Shown here: positions 49,363 to 57,972 of the stretch, piece after piece
How positions within the stretch are numbered: the stretch's first letter is position 1
How the letters are laid out: every line of letters begins with the position of its first letter
Assembly (NCBI RefSeq): GCF_030149505.1
Contig: NZ_JASBRN010000022.1
Coordinates: forward strand, 1 to 64,000
Reading direction: 5' to 3'
Length of the DNA: 64,000 nucleotides
Origin: Nocardioides sp.
GTDB lineage: Bacteria; Actinomycetota; Actinomycetes; Propionibacteriales; Nocardioidaceae
Notes under the pieces: generated by a model
The model's input: the letters and a program-made list of their open reading frames with translations, nothing else
What the model was told of the DNA's origin: nothing
The model's database searches: none
Position numbers and translations under genes: made by a program

Positions 49363-49953
49363 CTAGCGCGGGTCGGGCACGAAGTGCTCCCAACCGTCGC
49401 AGAACGGCGAGCCCCACGCAGCGACCACCTCCTCGACCTCGGTGGCGACGGCGCGGATGGCATCGGCCTCGGCCTCGGTGTAGCGCCCGGCCCGGACGGC
49501 GGCCTCGAGCTCGTGCTCGTCCTTGCGCTCCACGCTGCGGTCGGGCTCCACCCACACGTCGAGCAGGTGGTCGCGGCTGCGGGTCGTGCGACCCCAGCGC
49601 ACGTGCGGGTCCTCGATGTTGACGTACCAGCCCTCGAAGGCACCACTCACCCCGTGGAAGAAGTGCCACACCGACCAGGGTCTGGCCTTCGGGAGCACGC
49701 GCAGCACGGAGTAGCCGGTCCAGGTGGAGGCCACTCGACGACGCCGCGCGGTGAACGCGTCCTCGCCAGCGTCGTGCAGGTCGCGCCCGTCGTCGCGCAC
49801 CACCTTCAGGACCGGGCTCCCGACGGCCAGCCAGGCCGCCAGCAGCTCGGCGTCGTCGCGCACGACCGTGAGCGGTGCCACGAAGTCGAGGTCGTGCCCG
49901 CCTGGGTGCCCGTAGCGCCAGGCGATCTGGGTCCCGGGCGCCCAGAAGCTCAC
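49363..49953 (-). CDS. DUF402 (FomD-like) protein
   Basis: This 196-residue protein has GWYVNIEDPHVRWGRTTRSRDHLLDVWVEPD, the conserved acidic/Trp core of the DUF402 family. FomD hydrolyses a cytidylyl-phosphonate, and relatives are nucleoside di/triphosphate phosphatases such as Ntdp. The conserved Asp/Glu in DVWVEPD fit metal-dependent phosphatase activity. The GTG at 49953 has TAGGAG nine bases upstream. Confidence 0.85.
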   Translation of the reverse strand: MSFWAPGTQIAWRYGHPGGHDLDFVAPLTVVRDDAELLAAWLAVGSPVLKVVRDDGRDLHDAGEDAFTARRRRVASTWTGYSVLRVLPKARPWSVWHFFHGVSGAFEGWYVNIEDPHVRWGRTTRSRDHLLDVWVEPDRSVERKDEHELEAAVRAGRYTEAEADAIRAVATEVEEVVAAWGSPFCDGWEHFVPDPR

Positions 49954-49983
49954 GTCGGCATGCTCCTACGTCGGGCGCGCCGG

Positions 49984-51417
49984 TCAGGCGCTCAGGAGGA
50001 AGTCGGCGAGTCGGACCTCGATGAGAGAAGCGTGGTCGCGCGGTGGTGGCAGTCCCGGTGCCCGTGACCGGTGGCGGTGGCCGGTGGGGGTCGTGGTCTC
50101 GACGGTGTGCGGGTCGGTGTCGGCGACTTGTGCGGACCAGTCGGTGGCTTCCTTGGCCTGGTTGCAGGCCTCGCACAGCCCCTGGCCGTTCTCGGCGGTG
50201 GTGGGGCCGCCGTCGGCCCAGGTCCGGACGTGGTCGCGGTGGCGGGCGGGTGCGTCGCAGTACGCCGTGCGGCAGGACCGGTCTCGCACCGCGAGGAACT
50301 GGGCCAGCCCAGCCGGGAACGCACGGGAGCGGGACTCCATCGCGACCAGCTGCCCGCCGGGATCGGCGTAGAGCCTGCGCAGCGACGCCAGGCCCGCCTC
50401 ATCTGCGCGGGCGACCAGGTCGCGGACGTCGTCGGCCGGCAGCGGGACCGGCGTGACGCCGGGCGCGGAGACCCAGCCGGGCTCGTCACCGCCCTCCCCG
50501 GGCAGGTTCAGCAGCGTCGCGTCCGAGACGACGACGTGCACCGCGACCGGCACCACCGGCGCCGCCGGCGCGGTCGGGACGACCGTCTGTTCCCAGCTGC
50601 CGGCCCGGGCAACGACCGACTCGGCCACCGAACCCGCACGCGGTCGCCCGTCCCCACGCCCCTCGAGCACGGCCGCGACCAGCGCGTCGGCCATCACCTG
50701 CCCCCGGGTCCGCTCGTCCCCGGCCGCCCGCGCGACATCAGCCACACGCCCCAACGTCGCGTGCACCGCCACACCCTGCTCCAGCGGCAGCATCGCCGAG
50801 AACCGCGTCATCCCGTCCGGCGCCGGTCGCAGACTGGTGTGGCGCTGCGCCACCGCCTTCGCCCGGCGCTCGACCGCGGCCACCGGGTCCGCGACGTACG
50901 CCAGGCGGTCCACCTCGGCGCGGAACCGACGATCACCCCACCCGTCGGTGGTCGCCGGGTCGCTCATGAGTTCTGCGTCGATGCTCTGACGGTCGGTCAG
51001 CGACAGGCAGGCGGTGCCCTGGGCGAGCTGGATCGCGCGCCACTCGCTGCACCAGCCGGCCTCCATCGCTGCCAGCGTGTGCGGCAGCTCGGCGCACAAC
51101 ACGACTGCGAGTCCCAGGTGGATGCCACCCCGGTGCGGCGACTCCCGCCGCGCCAGCGCGACCTCGGCACCGATCCCGCGCTCGCGCATCGCCACCGGCT
51201 GGTGGGACCGCTGCGCGACACGGGTGTCCTGCAGCAGCACGGACAAGCGGGCCTGCGCAGCTGCGACCGTGTTCTTCAACGACTCCAGCTCGCCCAGCAG
51301 ATCCACCGCGGCGACGTCGCGCTGGTCCGCCTCCAGGTCTCCCACCGCACCCGCCAGCGCCAGCACCTGCTCCCGCAGGTCAGTGGCGACGGGTGTCGCG
51401 AAGGTGGCCGAGTCCAT
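49984..51417 (-). CDS. DUF222 / 13E12-type HNH endonuclease-like protein under LexA control
   Basis: This 477-residue protein has an N-terminal DUF222 region (about 1-350). The C-terminal HNH domain is Cys-x4-Cys in CRTAYC, then RHRDHVRTWADGGPT, ENGQGLCEACN, with the zinc cysteines and the catalytic His in DH. A variable Arg/His-rich tail follows. This is the 13E12 repeat family, multi-copy and often mobile in actinobacteria. The start ATG is 12 bases from a perfect LexA box, so expression should rise after DNA damage. The nuclease target is unknown. Confidence 0.9.
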   Translation of the reverse strand: MDSATFATPVATDLREQVLALAGAVGDLEADQRDVAAVDLLGELESLKNTVAAAQARLSVLLQDTRVAQRSHQPVAMRERGIGAEVALARRESPHRGGIHLGLAVVLCAELPHTLAAMEAGWCSEWRAIQLAQGTACLSLTDRQSIDAELMSDPATTDGWGDRRFRAEVDRLAYVADPVAAVERRAKAVAQRHTSLRPAPDGMTRFSAMLPLEQGVAVHATLGRVADVARAAGDERTRGQVMADALVAAVLEGRGDGRPRAGSVAESVVARAGSWEQTVVPTAPAAPVVPVAVHVVVSDATLLNLPGEGGDEPGWVSAPGVTPVPLPADDVRDLVARADEAGLASLRRLYADPGGQLVAMESRSRAFPAGLAQFLAVRDRSCRTAYCDAPARHRDHVRTWADGGPTTAENGQGLCEACNQAKEATDWSAQVADTDPHTVETTTPTGHRHRSRAPGLPPPRDHASLIEVRLADFLLSA

Positions 51418-51428
51418 GACTCATGCTA

Positions 51429-51444
51429 TCGAACATGTGTTCGA
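51429..51444. promoter_or_regulatory. perfect LexA (SOS) box
   Basis: TCGAAC-ATGT-GTTCGA exactly matches the actinobacterial/Gram-positive SOS box. It sits just upstream of the HNH gene and also near the 3' end of the next minus-strand gene, so it can control only the HNH gene. Confidence 0.88.
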
Positions 51445-51500
51445 TCGACAAGGGATCGCGACGCTTCATGTGGACGACTCGATCGCCGGGCGCCCCACAC

Positions 51501-51845
51501 TCAGGCGCACTCCCACGGCCTCGGACGGAGCTCCCGCTGCTGCCCCCACCCGAACCGGGACTCGCTGATGAAGTCCTCGAACCCGTCGGTGAAGACGTCG
51601 AGACCCGCCTCGACGGGAAAGCCGGCACCCCACTGCAGGACGAACCCCCGGTGCGACTCCCCGCAGGCTCGTACGTCGACGACGAGCTGCCACGCACCGT
51701 CGCGTCCTTGCTCCCACCCGATCGACCAGTCGTCGAGCTCGCCCGGTCCGAGCAGCCCGTCGAGCACGCCCTGCACGGCAGCGCGGATCGAGTCGCTGAC
51801 GTCGGGCGGCGCGGGGAGGTCGAACACCGCGACACCCTCGGTCAC
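51501..51845 (-). CDS. hypothetical protein A
   Basis: This protein of about 114 residues contains DLPAPPDVSDSIRAAVQGVLDGLLGPGELDDWSIGWEQ..., with helix then beta pattern and several Trp. The GTG at 51845 is the best visible start but has no ribosome-binding site. It lies 40 bases after hypothetical protein B and may be in the same operon. It has no signal peptide, membrane helix or family I recognise. Confidence 0.55.
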   Translation of the reverse strand: MTEGVAVFDLPAPPDVSDSIRAAVQGVLDGLLGPGELDDWSIGWEQGRDGAWQLVVDVRACGESHRGFVLQWGAGFPVEAGLDVFTDGFEDFISESRFGWGQQRELRPRPWECA

Positions 51846-51885
51846 GAGACGCACAGGGGGCAACCGGATTCGTGGCCACCGGTGC

Positions 51886-52416
51886 TCACAGACGCACCGG
51901 CTCCCAGCCATCCCCAGGACGCGTGAGCGGCTGCAAGGACACCTCGACGTCCGACAGCCTCCCCGGCAGCTCGACCGTGACCTGCACCAGGGGACCGCCG
52001 CCGAACGAGCCTCCACCCGCGTACGGCAGGACGCTCCCCCGGTGCTCGACCAGCAGCCGGCTGAGCACCTCGCGATGGACCCCGCGCGGCACCTCGGCCC
52101 CGTCGCGGGTCATGAGGACCAGGTGCACGACGGTCCAGTCACCGACGTGCCACTCGGGCAGGCGCCAGATGGACACCGGGCGCGCAGCGACCTCCAGGAC
52201 CACGGGTTGCGGCAGCTGCTCCCCGGCCACGGTGGTGTCGGGCGCATCAGCGATCCCCGATCGGCACGTGCAGCCATCGAGCGAGAAGCTCGCGAGGGAG
52301 CGCAACGGCACGCCTGCCATGAGCAGCGCCGACGAGGCTCCCTCCCCGTCGGCGACGGCGGCGTCGTGGTCGACGTCGCGCAGCACCAGCAGGTCCCCGA
52401 GGAGAAATCGCTCCAC
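51886..52416 (-). CDS. hypothetical protein B
   Basis: This 176-residue protein has MERFLLGDLLVLRDVDHD at the start and FSLDGCTCRSG in the middle. A beta-rich region follows (VVLEVAARPVSIWRL...WTVVHLVLM). The C-terminal half ends in LTRPGDGWEPVRL. I do not recognise it. The GTG at 52416 is six bases after a TAGGTT box, supporting a leaderless mRNA and a real gene. Confidence 0.6.
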   Translation of the reverse strand: MERFLLGDLLVLRDVDHDAAVADGEGASSALLMAGVPLRSLASFSLDGCTCRSGIADAPDTTVAGEQLPQPVVLEVAARPVSIWRLPEWHVGDWTVVHLVLMTRDGAEVPRGVHREVLSRLLVEHRGSVLPYAGGGSFGGGPLVQVTVELPGRLSDVEVSLQPLTRPGDGWEPVRL

Positions 52417-52422
52417 CCGACC

Positions 52423-52428
52423 AACCTA
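52423..52428 (-). promoter_or_regulatory. -10 box TAGGTT for leaderless hypothetical B
   Basis: TAGGTT ends six bases before the GTG at 52416. Confidence 0.5.
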
Positions 52429-52463
52429 GCCAGCCGGCGGACCAGGGTCCGGTCAGGCGCGAC

Positions 52464-53147
52464 CTACCCGACGTCCAGCCGCTCGAGCAGCAGGACCAGC
52501 TCCAGCTCCCCCTCCGGGAGCGGGTGGACCCGGGCGTCGGCCTCCCAGCCGTCGTCGTCGAGCAGCCGCCGCAGCAGCGCCACCAGCCCCTCCAGCCGGC
52601 CGTCCCTGTCGGCGAGCACGACGACCCGTCCCGTGCGGGTGTGCGCGACGGTCTCCCCACCGCCGAACACGACCCGCACCCGCTCGCCCAGGGCGGCGCA
52701 CGAGAGGGCCCTCCCCAGAGCCCCTCCCTCCGCCGCCGCCCCGGGCGGACCGGTCCCCTCAGGGGTGTCGGACGCCGAGCGGTCCCCCCCGGTACCGCCC
52801 GGCGTCACGACCACCAGGGCGTGAGCCTGCGCGGGGTCGAGCCCCGCGCGCCGCTGCTCGGCCACCCTGGTGCGTAGGTGGGCCATCGTCGCGAGGCCCG
52901 TGAGCGGGTCCTCGCAGGTGAGCCGGTGCAGGTGTCCGAGGGTGGTGTCGGCCCAGCCCTCCACGAGGGCCTCCACCTCCCACGGTCGGGGCTCCCGACC
53001 CCGCACCTGCATCTCGGCGCGCAGGGTGCGCAGCGCCTCTCCCACGCCCGCACCCTCCTCCGCCAGGCGACGACCGACGTCCCGTGCGTGCTCGAGGGTC
53101 GTGGTGTCCGCGGACGGGCGGCGCAGCAGTCCTGCCAGCTTGCCCAT
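52464..53147 (-). CDS. degenerate GGDEF-like protein
   Basis: This 227-residue protein has a helical N-terminal third, then DPLTGLATMAHLRTRVAE, which matches the start of diguanylate cyclase GGDEF domains. The GGDEF active-site motif itself is missing, and the domain is split by a Gly/Pro-rich insert at about 120-145. It is unlikely to make cyclic-di-GMP; it may be a protein-protein module. The ATG has GAGGAG upstream. Confidence 0.65.
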   Translation of the reverse strand: MGKLAGLLRRPSADTTTLEHARDVGRRLAEEGAGVGEALRTLRAEMQVRGREPRPWEVEALVEGWADTTLGHLHRLTCEDPLTGLATMAHLRTRVAEQRRAGLDPAQAHALVVVTPGGTGGDRSASDTPEGTGPPGAAAEGGALGRALSCAALGERVRVVFGGGETVAHTRTGRVVVLADRDGRLEGLVALLRRLLDDDGWEADARVHPLPEGELELVLLLERLDVG

Positions 53148-53348
53148 CGGGTCTCCTCACGTCTCGCTCGTGTCGTGCACGCCGGCGCTGTCCAGGTGTG
53201 TCCGGGACGTCGGCCGCCGCTTCCATGGCGGGTCCTGCGGTGAGGGGACGGGCCTCCCGGAGGGTCATGACGCGGAACCGACGACTTTCCCCAAACTTTT
53301 TTCGGGCGGATCGTCGTGATCTTTCGCCGGGTCGCGCGTTGTACCCCT

Positions 53349-55037
53349 GTGAGCGCCACCGAGGCGCCCGGCGCGCTGCTCCTCGAGCGCTCCGACGCCG
53401 ACCTCATCGCAGCCGTGCGGGCCGGCGACCTCGAGTCGTACGGCGAGCTCTTCGCGCGCCACGCCGAGGCCGCCCGGCGCCTGGCCCGGCAGCTCACGAG
53501 GGGCAGCGGGGACGCGGAGGACCTGGTCTCCGACGCCTTCGCGAAGGTCATGGAGGTGCTGCGCCGCGGCGGCGGACCCGACGAGGCGTTCCGCGCCTAC
53601 CTCCTCACCTCCCTGCGCCGCCTGCACGTCGACCGCACCCGGGTCACCGCGCGCGCCACCCCCACCGACGACATCGCGGCGTACGACGCCGGCGTGCCCT
53701 TCCACGACACGGCCGTGGCCGGGTTCGAGAACGAGGCGGCGGCCGAGGCGTTCGCCTCGCTGCCGGAGCGCTGGCAGCTGGTGCTGTGGCACACCGAGGT
53801 CGAGGGCGCCAGGCCCGCCGACGTCGCGCCGCTGCTCGGCATGAGCCCCAACTCCGTCGCCGCGCTGGCCTACCGCGCACGCGAGGGCCTGCGCGAGGCC
53901 TTCCTGGCCGCCCACACCGCGCGTTCGGAGGACCAGGACTGCCGCACCACCCAGGGCATGCTCGGCGCCTACGTCCGCGGCAACTCCTCGCGCCGCGACG
54001 CCGGCAAGGTCGAGGAGCACCTCGAGGGCTGCCGCCGCTGCGCAGGGATCTACCTCGAGCTCGTCGAGGTCAACTCCGGGCTTGGCGCCCTGCTCGCCCC
54101 GCTCCTGCTCGGCGGGGCCGCCGCGGCGTACGTCGGGTCCGGCGCGGTCGCCGTCACCGCTGCCACGGGTGCCGCGACCGGCGTGGGCTGGACCGGGTGG
54201 CTGCTCGCCGTCCCGGGGCGGATCCGCGACCTCGCCCTGGCCAACCTCCCGGCCACGGCCGCAGCGGGCGTGGCGACCGCCGCCGTCGTCGGCGGCAGCG
54301 TGGTCGCGGGCGTCGCCATCACCTCCGACGACCCCCCGCGCGAGGCTGCGACCACGGCACCGGCCTCCCCCGGCGCAGCCGAGGACGACGCCGTCGATCC
54401 TGCTGGTGAGCCCGCGCCCGGCAACGGCGACGCCGCGGCCCGCGAGGAGGACGACGGGCCGGGCGACACCGGGTTCGCGACGGACCCGACCGACCCCGCG
54501 CTGGACGGGCTGCCCGCCGACGAGATGCCCGCCGACGAGATGCCCGCCGATGAGCCGCCCTCGGACGGCGCGCCGACGGGCGAGGTGCCGGTCGAGGCGC
54601 CGCCGGGCGACGAGTCCCCGACCGAGGAGGCACCGGAGCCGCCGGGCGACGGACCGGGGCCCCAGCCCGGACCCGAGCCCCAGCCCGAGCCCCAGCCCCA
54701 GCCCCAGCCCGAACCTGAGCCCGAGCCGACCCCGCCGCTGACCGCGGAGGGCCGGGCGACGACCGCCCTGGGTCTCTCCTGGCGCGTGGTGCTCGACGTC
54801 GCCGGCCTCGAGGAGGGCACGACCGGTCGGGTCCGGCTCACCAGCGACCGGCCGCTGCTGGCCCTGACCCTGGACCGTCGCTGCGCCGGTCTGGCGCTGG
54901 GCCCGGCGAGCTGCTCGCTGTCCGGCGGCACGTACACCTTCCGGGCGCTCCCGGCGCCGGGGCAGGGGACCACGTTGACCTTCGAGGTGGAGACGGCCGA
55001 CGGCCGCACCACGACGGTCCGGGTCCCCCTCGCCTGA
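53349..55037 (+). CDS. ECF sigma factor fused to zinc-finger, membrane helix and extracytoplasmic region
   Basis: This protein has about 562 residues. Sigma region 2 (DLESYGELFARHAEAARRLA...AEDLVSDAFAKV) and region 4 (LPERWQLVLWHTEVEG...SPNSVAALAYRAREGL) fill the first 190. An anti-sigma-like zinc motif HLEGCRRC follows near 220, then hydrophobic segments, a clear membrane helix at about 306-322, a Pro/Glu/Asp-rich stalk with PADEM and PQPE repeats, and a beta-rich C-terminal domain. It resembles ECF groups with C-terminal extensions. The GTG at 53349 is preferred; 53316 is possible. Confidence 0.85.
   Translation: MSATEAPGALLLERSDADLIAAVRAGDLESYGELFARHAEAARRLARQLTRGSGDAEDLVSDAFAKVMEVLRRGGGPDEAFRAYLLTSLRRLHVDRTRVTARATPTDDIAAYDAGVPFHDTAVAGFENEAAAEAFASLPERWQLVLWHTEVEGARPADVAPLLGMSPNSVAALAYRAREGLREAFLAAHTARSEDQDCRTTQGMLGAYVRGNSSRRDAGKVEEHLEGCRRCAGIYLELVEVNSGLGALLAPLLLGGAAAAYVGSGAVAVTAATGAATGVGWTGWLLAVPGRIRDLALANLPATAAAGVATAAVVGGSVVAGVAITSDDPPREAATTAPASPGAAEDDAVDPAGEPAPGNGDAAAREEDDGPGDTGFATDPTDPALDGLPADEMPADEMPADEPPSDGAPTGEVPVEAPPGDESPTEEAPEPPGDGPGPQPGPEPQPEPQPQPQPEPEPEPTPPLTAEGRATTALGLSWRVVLDVAGLEEGTTGRVRLTSDRPLLALTLDRRCAGLALGPASCSLSGGTYTFRALPAPGQGTTLTFEVETADGRTTTVRVPLA
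54516..54730 (+). repeat. low-complexity tandem repeats in the ECF sigma stalk
   Basis: Repeated 15-base units encode PADEM/PADE around 54516-54555. A CCCAGCCC...GAGCCC ladder encodes PQPEPQPQ around 54661-54730. These form an extended outer stalk and could vary by slippage. Confidence 0.6.
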
Positions 55038-55107
55038 CGCGTCCGCACGCGCTGCCTCACCCCCTCAGGCGGACTGGGACCCCGAGGAGCGGGGCAAGAA
55101 CCCCCGC

Positions 55108-55605
55108 ATGTCGCTCAGCCGCACGATCGCCCGCCCGATGCTCGCCTCCGTCTTCTTCGTCGGGGCCGCCAACGCCCTGAAGAACAGCGGTGCCCTGGCC
55201 GCCAAGGCCCAGCCGGTCACCGACCGCGTCGGGCCGATCGCCCGCAAGGCCGTGCCGGTCCTGCCGCAGGACCCCGAGGCGCTGGTGAAGGTCAACGCCG
55301 GCGTGCAGATCGTCGCCGCCCTGGGCCTGGCCACCGGTCGCGCCCCGCGCCTGTGCTCGGCGGTGCTGGCCGCCTCGCTCGTGCCGACCACGGCCGCCGG
55401 TCACGCCTTCGGGGCTGCCGACGACCAGGCGACCGCGCAGCAGCAGCGGCTGCACTTCGCCAAGAACCTCTCCATCCTGGGCGGCCTCGTGATCGCCGCC
55501 GGCGACACCGACGGCAAGCCGGGCGTCGCGTGGCGCACCCGTCACCTGGCCAAGGACGCCAAGCGCGAGGCGCGCCTGGTCGCCGCCCGCTCCCCGATCG
55601 GCTGA
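55108..55605 (+). CDS. DoxX-family membrane protein
   Basis: This 165-residue protein starts MSLSRTIARPMLASVFFVGAAN, the typical DoxX opening with its conserved Pro. About four hydrophobic helices and a charged tail KDAKREARLVAARS follow. In mycobacteria DoxX works with SodA and SseA in redox homeostasis, but here it is not next to sodN. The exact role is unknown. Confidence 0.85.
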   Translation: MSLSRTIARPMLASVFFVGAANALKNSGALAAKAQPVTDRVGPIARKAVPVLPQDPEALVKVNAGVQIVAALGLATGRAPRLCSAVLAASLVPTTAAGHAFGAADDQATAQQQRLHFAKNLSILGGLVIAAGDTDGKPGVAWRTRHLAKDAKREARLVAARSPIG

Positions 55606-55623
55606 GGCACGCCGCGGCCCGAC

Positions 55624-55629
55624 TAGGCT
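55624..55629 (+). promoter_or_regulatory. aroA: -10 box TAGGCT for leaderless aroA mRNA
   Basis: TAGGCT ends six bases before the GTG at 55636. Confidence 0.6.
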
Positions 55630-55635
55630 GCGCGC

Positions 55636-56940
55636 GTGCCCCTCGACACGCTGCCGAACCCCTGGCCCGCGCCCCGCGCGCACGCCCCCGTCGAGGCCGA
55701 CGTGACCCTGCCGGGCAGCAAGAGCCTCACCAACCGCGCGCTGGTGCTGGCCGCGATCGCCGACGGCCCCTCCGTCGTACGTCGGGCGCTGCGGTCGCGT
55801 GACTCGCTGCTGATGGCGGCGGCGCTCACCGGGCTCGGCGCGCACGTCGACACCACCACCGACGACTGGACCGTGACCCCCGGGCCGCTGCGCGGCGGCA
55901 CCGACGTCGACTGCGGGTTGGCCGGCACGGTGATGCGCTTCGTCCCGCCGGTGGCGGCGCTCGCCGAGGGCACCGTCTCCTTCGACGGCGACCCGCACAT
56001 GCGCAGCCGGCCGATCGGCGAGGTGCTCACCGCCCTGCGCAGCCTGGGCGTCGAGGTGGACGACGAGGGCCGTGGCTCGCTCCCGTTCCGCCTGCACGGC
56101 ACCGGGTCGGTGCGCGGCGGCCGGGTCGTGATCGACGCCAGCGCGTCCTCGCAGTTCGTCTCCGCCCTGCTGCTGGCCGGCGCCCGCTACGACGAGGGTG
56201 TCGACGTCCGCCACGACGGCAAGCCCGTCCCTTCCCTGCCCCACATCGACATGACCGTGGCAGTGCTGCGCGCGCACGGCGTCGAGGTCGACGACAGCGA
56301 CGCCAACCGGTGGGCCGTCGCCCCCGGCCCGGTGCGCGCCGTCGACCACACCATCGAGCCCGACCTCTCCAACGCCGGGCCGTTCCTCGCGCTGGCCGCG
56401 GTCAGCGGCGGCACCGTGACGGTCCGCGACTGGCCCGAGGCCACCACGCAGGCGGGGGACGCCCTGCGCGGGCTGCTGACCGACATGGGCTGCACCGTCG
56501 AGCGCACCACCGCGGGCCTGCGGGTCACGGGCCCGACCCCCGGCACCCTGCAGGGCATCGACGCCGACCTGCACGACGTGGGCGAGCTGACCCCGGTCGT
56601 GGCCGCGCTCTGCGCCCTCGCCGCCTCCCCCAGCCACCTGCGCGGCGTCGGCCACATCCGGCACCACGAGACCGACCGGCTGGCCGCCCTGGCCCGCGAG
56701 CTCGGCGGTCTCGGCGCCGACGTGACCGAGCACCCCGACGGCCTGTCGTTCCGGCCCGCGAGCCTCCACGGCGGCGTCTTCGGCACGTACGCCGACCACC
56801 GGATGGCACACGCAGGCGTCGTGGTCGGCGCGGCCGTCGACGGGGTCGAGGTGGAGGACGTCGGCACCACCGCCAAGACCTTCACCGACTTCGCCGGGGC
56901 CTGGTCGGCCCTCTTCGAGCCCACGGCCCCCCGGGACTGA
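55636..56940 (+). CDS. aroA: 3-phosphoshikimate 1-carboxyvinyltransferase (EPSP synthase)
   Basis: This 434-residue shikimate-pathway enzyme joins phosphoenolpyruvate to shikimate-3-phosphate. Motifs are [16 protein letters not shown], the PEP-site loop [24 protein letters not shown], and the C-terminal [12 protein letters not shown]. The aroA-rsgA order matches Rv3227-Rv3228. The loop has Gly-Thr-Val-Met-Arg rather than the enteric Gly-Thr-Ala-Met-Arg, so glyphosate sensitivity should not be assumed from E. coli. Confidence 0.96.
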   Translation: MPLDTLPNPWPAPRAHAPVEADVTLPGSKSLTNRALVLAAIADGPSVVRRALRSRDSLLMAAALTGLGAHVDTTTDDWTVTPGPLRGGTDVDCGLAGTVMRFVPPVAALAEGTVSFDGDPHMRSRPIGEVLTALRSLGVEVDDEGRGSLPFRLHGTGSVRGGRVVIDASASSQFVSALLLAGARYDEGVDVRHDGKPVPSLPHIDMTVAVLRAHGVEVDDSDANRWAVAPGPVRAVDHTIEPDLSNAGPFLALAAVSGGTVTVRDWPEATTQAGDALRGLLTDMGCTVERTTAGLRVTGPTPGTLQGIDADLHDVGELTPVVAALCALAASPSHLRGVGHIRHHETDRLAALARELGGLGADVTEHPDGLSFRPASLHGGVFGTYADHRMAHAGVVVGAAVDGVEVEDVGTTAKTFTDFAGAWSALFEPTAPRD

Positions 56941-56947
56941 GGGAGCC

Positions 56948-57949
56948 ATGGCGCGGGAGCGGTACTCGACGCACGACCACGAGCACTACGAGCGTCCCCG
57001 TCGCCGCACGCGCCCGCGCACCAAGGAGCGCCCGACCTACGACGACGCCACCGACGGCCTGGTCGTGACCGTCGACCGCGGACGGTTCACCCTGCTCGTC
57101 GAGGACCGCACCGTCATGGCGGTCAAGGCGCGCCCCCTGGGCCGCAAGGGCGTCGTGGTCGGCGACCGGGTCCGCGTCGTCGGTGACGTCTCCGGCGAGG
57201 AGGGCACGCTCGCCCGGATCGTCGAGGTCTCCGAGCGCACCACCGTCCTGCGGCGCACCGCCGACGACGACGACCCGGTCGAGCGGGTGATCGTCTCCAA
57301 CGCCGACCAGCTGGTCGTCGTGACGGCCCTGGCCGACCCCGAGCCGCGCCCGGGCCTGCTCGACCGCGCGCTCGTGGCCGCCTACGACGCCGGGATGCGC
57401 CCGCTGCTGTGCCTGACCAAGGCCGACCTGGCGTCCCCCGAGACCCTGCTGTCGACGTACCGGTCGCTCGGCGTGCCGTGGGTGGTCACCGAGCGCGGCG
57501 CCGACCTGTCCCCCCTGCGCGACGAGCTGGCCGGGCGCACCAGCGTGCTGATCGGGCACAGCGGCGTCGGCAAGTCCACGCTGGTCAACGCACTGGTGCC
57601 GGACGCCGGCCGGGCCATCGGGCACGTCAACGCGGTCACGGGCCGTGGGCGGCACACCTCGACCTCGGCCTACCTGCTCGCCCTGCCCGAGCACGGGGGC
57701 CGGCCCGGGTGGATCGTCGACACCCCCGGCATCCGCTCCTTCGGCCTGGCCCACGTCGAGCCCGAGCACCTCATCGAGGCGTTCCCGGACCTCGACGAGA
57801 TGACCGAGGAGTGCCCGCGCGGGTGCACGCACGGCACCGACGAGCCGGAGTGCGGCCTGGACGAGGCGCTGGCCGCCGGTGCCGCCGACCCCGACCGGGT
57901 CACCTCCTTCCGACGGCTGCTCGAGGCGCGCTCCGAACCCGCCTGGTGA
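56948..57949 (+). CDS. rsgA: small-subunit ribosome maturation GTPase
   Basis: This 333-residue circularly permuted GTPase matures the 30S subunit. It has an N-terminal OB fold, then the G4-like LTKAD, then the P-loop GHSGVGKSTL near residue 200, then DTPGIRSFGL. A C-terminal zinc finger CPRGCTHGTDEPEC completes it. A basic N-terminal extension (RPRRRTRPRTKERP) could bind rRNA. It begins seven bases after aroA. Confidence 0.96.
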   Translation: MARERYSTHDHEHYERPRRRTRPRTKERPTYDDATDGLVVTVDRGRFTLLVEDRTVMAVKARPLGRKGVVVGDRVRVVGDVSGEEGTLARIVEVSERTTVLRRTADDDDPVERVIVSNADQLVVVTALADPEPRPGLLDRALVAAYDAGMRPLLCLTKADLASPETLLSTYRSLGVPWVVTERGADLSPLRDELAGRTSVLIGHSGVGKSTLVNALVPDAGRAIGHVNAVTGRGRHTSTSAYLLALPEHGGRPGWIVDTPGIRSFGLAHVEPEHLIEAFPDLDEMTEECPRGCTHGTDEPECGLDEALAAGAADPDRVTSFRRLLEARSEPAW

Positions 57950-57958
57950 GCCGCGGGC

Positions 57959-57964
57959 TAGCCT
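57959..57964 (+). promoter_or_regulatory. hisN: -10 box TAGCCT for leaderless hisN mRNA
   Basis: TAGCCT ends eight bases before the GTG at 57973. Confidence 0.5.
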
Positions 57965-57972
57965 GTGCGCTC

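Noticed and set aside
49984..51417. Insertion sequence
   Set aside because: DUF222-HNH genes can be mobile, but no terminal inverted repeats, target duplication or transposase was seen around it.
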